Below, piece by piece: positions 57,826 to 64,000 of a DNA stretch of 64,000 bases. Position 1 is the stretch's first letter. Each line of letters starts with the position of its first letter. The stretch is taken from contig JAODUP010000188.1 in the NCBI GenBank assembly GCA_025642065.1, positions 538,501 to 602,500 on the forward strand, given 5' to 3'. The DNA comes from Paralvinella palmiformis (lineage: Eukaryota; Annelida; Polychaeta; Terebellida; Alvinellidae). Both the position numbers and the translations under genes were made by a program. Under the pieces are notes generated by a model. That model did not search any database, was not told where the DNA came from, and worked only from the letters and a program-made list of their open reading frames with translations.

Positions 57826-58099
57826 TGCCGAATGATAATAAAATGTTCAATTGTGTTTGTGTGTGAGTGTATATTTGTGTGTGTATGTGTGTGTTTGTGT
57901 GTGTGTTTGTGTGTATTTCATTTAAACAATTTCACTATTAAATCGATTGCATCAACCATACCGTCAAATGACTACAAACAGAACAGCTGTCCAGTAAAAT
58001 GGAAGTCATAGATCAAAGAGAAGCTAAGAGAACATCCTCAACCAGCCAATCTCCTCCATCTATCTTTTGATGTATAAGAAGATGAACGCGGAAAGGCAG

Positions 58100-58152
58100 A
58101 CAAGCAGGCGGGCAGGCAGGCGGGCGGGCGGGCAGGCAGGTCGGGCAGGCAG
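58100..58152. repeat. GCAGGCGG minisatellite
   Basis: Short tandem units varying on GCAGGCGG/GCAGGCA over about 50 bp. Confidence 0.8.
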
Positions 58153-58607
58153 ACAGACTCAATGTCTTATTACTGAAAGACTCTAGAGTGGATTTGACCT
58201 TCACACTGACATGATAACAGTGACGCTTCTATCAGTATTGAACAGCAAAAGTAGATGTTGAAGAATTTCATTATTGAAGGGCCCTAAGGAACTTGTACTG
58301 GAAATACTGAAGGCCCAGTTAGTTCACCAGACATTTATTCTATAAATGCTTCAAATATTGCTGAACCCATGTTACAAGAAGAAAAATGAATTAAACAATA
58401 AATGTGCCCATTCTGGGACTGATTTAAAGGTCAGATGTCTTGAAATATGTTCTGTTCGTTTTCAAATAGTTAAAATAATGAGGTTTAAGGAACAAAAAAT
58501 CCAAGTACCGGTATTCCCTCTGGTGGATAAGAAATGTTCTCAAATATTCAGGTGTCCTGTCACTTGGAGGCCTAAATGTAATCGATCAATTCCTTACCAG
58601 GACCTAG

Positions 58608-58690
58608 GGGGCTGAGGGATGGTGCAGTGTTACAGTACGGCACTACAAACCTCCCGACTGTGGATTCGAATCTGGGTCATACCAATGTTT
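58608..58690 (+). mobile_element. SINE-C-like tRNA-derived head
   Basis: GGGATGGTGCAGTGTTACAG, GCACTACAAACCTCC and GTGGATTCGAATCTGGGTC give A- and B-box regions similar to the elements at 37.4 and 57.0 kb. Confidence 0.65.
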
Positions 58691-58947
58691 GTGAGCTGTT
58701 AAGTAAGCCAAATCAACTCAAACTCAGCTCTAATCTTCTCACCAACTGGGAAAGCCTTTTACAAAGAGTAGATTCTGCAGTTCTCTTTCTGAAGTAACTC
58801 CTCTCCAGATAGTTTCCAAGCTCTCACTGTTAACAGACAAGTGACAAACAAAATAATCCTCTTGTATTATATTTTATACAGTAATTGTTCATTCTATATT
58901 TCCACGCCACATACCACATATTCCTTTAGTAAGGCACCCATCCACAC

Positions 58948-59000
58948 TGTGTGTGTGTGTGTGTGTCTTTTCGCACACACACACACACACACACACACAC
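58948..59000. repeat. (TG)n-loop-(CA)n hairpin microsatellite
   Basis: About 9 TG units, CTTTTCG, then about 14 CA units; self-complementary. Confidence 0.95.
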
Positions 59001-59276
59001 CACACACATACACACAGACTTGTTTGTTTGTGTGAGGTATAGTAATTAAATAGTTCAGTCCATTGTTATAATAGTAAAATAATAATAATAATAATAATAA
59101 TGGTTGAAATGGCAGTTATTTTACGTAACTTAATTACTTCAAATGAGGTAGACGCATATGGTCTGTAACTTACTGCTTCACCACGGGGACTAATTCTAAA
59201 CAAATTTAGAATTTACAATATATGGCATATTCGGCGGAGAAAACTTTGCCACTTTAAACATTGGACGAAAAACTCC

Positions 59277-59385
59277 TCCTACTTTTAGTGCCAAGGCCGG
59301 GATTGGAACCTGCGACCTCCCACACAGAATGACCATAACCATGGGTAAATAGTCCCACACTCTACCAATGAGCCAGAGACGGGGT
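59277..59385 (-). mobile_element. possible tRNA-derived SINE head
   Basis: The minus strand reads CTGGCTCATTGGTAGAGTGT as A-box region and GGTTCCAATCCCGG as B box. A different tRNA-like head from SINE-A. Confidence 0.5.
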
Positions 59386-59680
59386 ATTGTTTACAATGAA
59401 GCAGTACAAAAACATGGAACTGAAAGTGGACAATAAGTGGTCACTGTCAGTGTGTTTACATCCCTAGAGAGCGTTAAATGTCCTACTTATATTCTCTGAG
59501 ATGGCAGCCCATCTGAAGGAGAACCGTCTACTTTTAGCTTCAGTAAATTAGTCAATTAATTCATCCGTTTTGTTTGTTTGTTTTACTACAGACAGCCAAT
59601 ACGTGATTATTGAACAACCAAAGTCTGAACGTTTCTTATTTAAAAGACGAATTCATCTGACTGTATACGGAATAAAAATG

Positions 59681-59865
59681 TAAATGCTGCTGTATTACGG
59701 CCACTTTTGTGCAAACGGTAGGCTAATTGGGCCGAGCGACCTCCAAAGGTAATGAGGCGAAGTGAAAAATGAAACAGCCTTCCGACATAACCCGGGTGGG
59801 TTTTGAACCTAGGTGCTATAGATATGTGGCCTACCACGGCACCAGTTAGGCCACGGAGACGGCCC
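59681..59865 (-). mobile_element. SINE-A, second subfamily, near full-length
   Basis: TAAATGCTGCTGTATTACGG (3' end) to GGGTTTTGAACCTAGGTGC (B box) and AGGCCACGGAGACG. Matches the 36.8- and 44.2-kb copies. Confidence 0.88.
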
Positions 59866-60019
59866 TGTGTACGCATTGTAGAGCCGTTATCTGAAACCAA
59901 GCGTTGACCCTTCATACCTTTTAATTTTTTTAAAATTTATACACAATTACCGACGTGTTTCACATATAAGAGTGTTCCTGTTTATTGAGTGGTTGTTCAT
60001 ACCACCTACCCCTCTCATA

Positions 60020-60231
60020 GTACGGAAAGATGGAGCCAAAATACTCGAGGGTGGTCACTGCCAGAGTGTATTACATCCTCAGGGGGGTTTTAACGTCTCG
60101 CCTCCATTTAACGTGGTCAGCCACCCACGATGTTCAGCCGAAAAATTCATCCCTGAAAAAGTTTCGACCTCTTGATGGGATCGAACCTGTGACCCTTGGC
60201 ACAAAGTGCAACCCGCTTAACCGCAAGACCT
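60020..60231 (-). mobile_element. SINE-B copy, internally shortened
   Basis: TACGGAAAGATGGAGCC, GGTGGTCACTGCCAGAGTGT, ACGTGGTCAGCCACCCACGA and AAAAGTTTCGACCTCTTG match the 30.3-31.0 kb pair. The tRNA-like head on the minus strand is diverged (GCGGTTAAGCGGG). Confidence 0.85.
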
Positions 60232-61204
60232 TTTATATTTCTGGCTCTCCTCCGTTTATTAAAACAACGCTTTCACTTTGTATCATTTTATCCGGGCTTC
60301 AACTGATGCTTGCTACAGCTGGTACTCACTGTCGGATTTGAACCAAGCACCTTGCCATGTCTAATTGCCCCCGTTTACCGCTAAGCCAATATGAATCACC
60401 AATTAGCTTGGCCTAGCCATACTCATTAAGAGCCAAGCCATCTCGAGCAACGAAAGCCCGAAGGGAGTTGACAAAATTGTGAACAGGACCAGCTGGGCAC
60501 GAACTTGTAAACTCCAGTCGAACGTCTTCCAATTCCACCGACTGAGCTTTGGTGTATCAACTGTTATTATCCCCAACACACAGCACTTTGATAAGTTAGA
60601 CGTGTGGAAAGCATCCATTATAACGCCACTACAAACAAGCGCTCCTTACATGTTTGTTTTGCGGATGGTAGAAGAAAAAGAAAAAAGAAAAAACCAGAGT
60701 GCCAACCACTAAATATACTCCAAAAGCCAGCAAAGTTCTAATAAAAATTATTAACATCTTTAAAATGAAAAGGTAGAAACATTCATATCATCAGTTAATT
60801 AATACTCACGGTCTAATTATATCAGATAGCCTCATCCATTCCTATTCATCTGTGTCGAATAAACAAAAAAAGAAGAAGAAAAAAAAAGTGACAGATGTTC
60901 TATTGCCTCGAAGATAATACTTCCATTAGCAGTTTGTTGAGAATAATGAGTTACAGTGTATCCTGGAGGCTAGTTTTATTCCTGGCAGATAAAACCCTAG
61001 TAAATCAAGATAAAAACTGAAAAAAACAAAGGTGCTTTTATTTCACTCGTTCCCGAAAGCAACAAAGATGCAGTACTTTGTCTATTACAAATGGATGGAT
61101 TAAGATGGAACCAAAATGTAATTTCAACAGGGGGGAGCTTGGCTTGTGAACGACCCAAAACATTTTATACGATTTCCCTATGAATTATATTAAATTATCT
61201 TATT
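60232..61204. other. intergenic, no gene recognised
   Basis: A possible further tRNA-like SINE head lies around 60320-60395 (TGTCGGATTTGAACC, then ACCGCTAAGCC). Otherwise AT-rich without assigned features. Confidence 0.5.
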
Positions 61205-61325
61205 ATAGGCGAACGCAGACATGCCGGGGGGAATCTCAGGTCACAGCAACGGACAGGACCCTGTGGAGGAACATCGTTGTTGGAGCCCTATGTCCCACTG
61301 TGGGCGAAGAGGATAGATAAGCAAG
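61205..61325 (+). mobile_element. 3' end of an RTE-like LINE
   Basis: Translates to GLRSQQRTGPCGGTS-like sequence followed by LEPYVPLWAKRIDKQA, the usual last residues of RTE-like endonuclease/RT proteins. It runs straight into a GATAGATAAGCAAGC tail. Confidence 0.6.
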
Positions 61326-63244
61326 CCAGTTTTCAAAAACATATTAAAGAACATCGAAAAACAAATATGTTAATGATAAACGCTTAATTCCCAAATGCAT
61401 CAATCCCATCTTGATAATTATTTTCTTGCATCATCCGTTTAACTTTATTACTTACCTTAATAACTGAAACAATTCTCTCCTACAAATAATCAATTTCCTA
61501 GTAAACACATATCCCTAGCTTGCTACATTTTGCGGAAGGCACACAATCCACGATCATCAGTCTGGTCCGAATGGCTACATATTTCACTGGCCAATCAAAA
61601 CGTGTACACTTAGAAACTGCCAGAGATTTGCCGGCTTCAGACCGGGCACCTACGACCTTCTAAGCCACCACACGGACCACTGAGCTGTCTTGGCGATCCA
61701 CTGCAACGACAACAACGAAACCTGTTTTTAGCGGAACGCGTTTAGATTTAAGTAGGCGCTTGACCGTAATCGGTTGAACAATGACTTTTATAGGTCGAGT
61801 AACTGAAATAGAACTGAAAAGCAAACATTACTCCGTCAAATGGACTGTTCGTCGTCCCACAACAGACACAAGCAATAAAATGTTAGCGTCTTTGAGGGGG
61901 AACACGCTGGTGACCGCTTTGACTCGTCTGTTAACACTGATGCACGCACGCGCGCACGCACACACTGACACACACACACACACACACAAACTGTTATTCA
62001 TCTCTGACAGATACTTGTCTACACCTGGGTAACTGAATTCTATCGCTGAAAATGATTCTGAAACAAATTTGCGAAGCTTCTTAAAACGAAGGGTGATGGT
62101 GTATTTAAAGATGTGATGAATATGCTTGTTACAGCTGTTACACACACGCACACACACACACACACACACACTCTCTCTGTGTGTTGTACGTGTGTGTGCG
62201 CGCACCCGTGCCCGTCTGTTTTTCTGCCTATCTGTAGAATTATAGGAAGTTTATGAGAAAATATACTAACTCTGAGAGTTATATATATATTTGATTATCA
62301 TTTGTACAAATTCATACTGGTGTAATTAATGCTATATTCCTGCTCTATTCCCGTCTTAGCACATAGAATTGTTTATTTCATTGGTTTTTTTAAGGTCAGC
62401 ATCACAACATATCTGCTAAACCCAGAGAACATACCATGTTTTTCCAGGTGGTGCATCTTCGAGGAATTTAATAATATAGCAGTCTGAAACCCACAAACAA
62501 TTACATACACACCATCACTTATACGGTGTACAAAATTTCCACACTGCCATAGAAAAATTAATTTAATGGTACTAAAGGACAGAATTTAAACCAGAAAATC
62601 AGTTTGTTTCATAACAGATGATAACACTAACTCCATAATCATCAAAAGGGAGATAAAAAAAATTTATAAAACATTTAACTTGATAAATGAACAAAACAAA
62701 TCAATGTATCATTGACAATTTACTGAAATGTTACCGTAGTTCAGATGCTGATGAGAAGACTTAGACTTTGAAAACTAATGAACCTAATCATTTAGCCAAT
62801 TTCTTCAGTGACATACATAAGAAGGAAGGTATATAGCAAAATTAATTAAAAAAATTATGCTTGGAGTCTACACTAGCACTTCATCACTGTCAGTGTCTAT
62901 AATTAAATCAAATTAGGCAATGTTTAAAATAATAATTCGGCAAAACATATGGGTATTATTTTAAAAACAAATGCCCATCTGACTTGTTGGCATATTTCAT
63001 AAATCTGGTTGTATCAAAATTCACTGGCAACAAACAAAGTCAAAATAATCACATTAATTGGCTGCCAAAGAAAGTTGGCCAGAAGGAAGTTCTGATTTAA
63101 TGTCAGCCACAAGTTTTTATTTTAGAACACAGAATATTACCAAACACATACAGAATAGAATATAACAATAACAACACAAAAATTTATGATAAAATTGGAG
63201 ATTATCAATATAATAGGAAAACAAACCAGCCAAGACAACAAAAC
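61326..63244. other. intergenic, no gene recognised
   Basis: CA/TG tracts at 61964-61988 and 62141-62171. The rest is AT-rich and shows no conserved coding sequence. Confidence 0.6.
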
Positions 63245-63385
63245 GTTTAGTTATTGTACTGAATAATGTGTTATTGTTATAGTTCTGTTTAAAGTTTAGT
63301 TATTGTACTGAATAATGTGTTATTGTTATAGTTCTGTTTAAGGTTTAGTTATTGTACTGAATAATGTGTTATTGTTATAGTTCTG
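63245..63385. repeat. 49-bp tandem repeat, nearly three units
   Basis: GTTTAGTTATTGTACTGAAT starts at 63245, 63294 and 63343. The units are nearly identical, so recent. Confidence 0.95.
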
Positions 63386-63506
63386 AGGCCACCTCAATGG
63401 CCTAAAAAACACTTTACATACTGTAAAATATTGCTTTGGCCGTAACAATTCATTTCAATCAAGATCATCAAATACAATATGTGTTCGAAGACAATTAACC
63501 TATGTC

Positions 63507-63600
63507 AGAAGGATGTTTCATCTTCCACTTCGCTTCATTACCTCTGGGTGTCGCTGGGCCCATATAGCGACCATAAGTGGCCATAAAACAGCAATATTTA
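63507..63600 (+). mobile_element. SINE-A, second-subfamily 3' fragment
   Basis: GTCAGAAGGATGTTTCATCT, CACTTCGCTTCATTACCTCT and GTGGCCATAAAACAGCAATA with a TTTACATTT end. The tRNA-like head is missing. Confidence 0.8.
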
Positions 63601-64000
63601 CATTTTACATTGTTATAGTTCAGAAGCAATCTTTAAAAACAGGAAACTTTCTCCCCCAACTAATTAACCAAAGCATAAAGTTCCTTCCTAGGATTAGTAC
63701 GTTGAGAGGATGCAATAAGAAATTTATTGTAGGGTATGTCGAAATTTAATTTCTGGAGATGAACATACATAGATTTATGAAAGTTTCCTGACTATCAAGG
63801 GTATTCAAAAATGGCGTAGAGTAAATATTAAATTATGAAACACAGACAACATTGGCTCAAACGAAATGAACTTAAAAACTGAGATTTATTTTCATCTGAA
63901 CACTAACATAATTTATGTCCAATTCTTTTATTTACCGCACTGAGACATAACTATCCAATAAACCTGTCTTTATGAGTAATGCTATCTAGTGAAAATATTA

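Larger units (their letters stand above)
57043..58607. other. intergenic, no gene recognised
   Basis: It holds CA tracts (57626-57657), a CG/CA/GA compound tract at 57759-57821 and a GCAGGCGG-type minisatellite at 58100-58150. The open frame at 58346-58615 has no recognised domain. Confidence 0.6.

Noticed and set aside
58346..58615. 89-codon plus-strand frame
   Set aside because: No recognised domain; ends just before a SINE head, consistent with chance.

Overview
This window is animal nuclear DNA. The genes are split by GT-AG introns, the background is AT-rich, dinucleotide microsatellites are dense, and many tRNA-derived SINEs are present with non-LTR and DNA-transposon debris. The proteins are metazoan. 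The class II Arf looks most like invertebrate copies, and the SINE and LINE types suggest a lophotrochozoan, plausibly a mollusc. Species cannot be named from sequence alone.

Three protein-coding genes are supported. (1) Positions 428-11276, plus strand: exons 2 to 7 of a mitochondrial pyrimidine-nucleotide carrier (SLC25A33/36, fly Rim2). Its short first coding exon lies left of the window. A long 3' UTR probably ends near 14100. (2) Positions 15874-23956, minus strand: a complete six-exon class II ADP-ribosylation factor (ARF4/5, fly Arf102F) of 179 residues, tail-to-tail with the carrier. (3) Positions 38023-49359, minus strand: a complete three-exon sarcospan-like tetraspan protein of 402 residues, with a long N-terminal cytosolic region absent from vertebrate sarcospan. 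The three genes have no evident shared pathway: one is mitochondrial, one Golgi trafficking and one plasma-membrane/dystrophin complex.

The rest is accessory DNA. Positions 18719-19564, inside ARF intron 1, hold two adjacent TTAA-flanked inverted-repeat elements, one split by a SINE. Positions 26189-31035 are a transposon graveyard: an internally deleted LINE with an intact 14-bp target duplication, a second LINE fragment, a hAT transposase remnant and a tandem pair of SINEs. Positions 36-60 kb carry most copies of an abundant tRNA-derived SINE (here called SINE-A, about 185 bp, ATC-rich tail), in at least two subfamilies and both orientations, several with clear target duplications. Positions 56050-56494 are a probable MITE with repeated palindromic GTATCTAGATAC motifs. 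From 49.4 kb to 64 kb no protein-coding gene could be supported.

The most noteworthy items are the invertebrate sarcospan-like gene with its extended N-terminus, the TTAA-flanked element pair, the palindrome-rich MITE, and 5'-truncated SINE copies with target duplications. Nothing resembles an operon, CRISPR array or other prokaryotic system.
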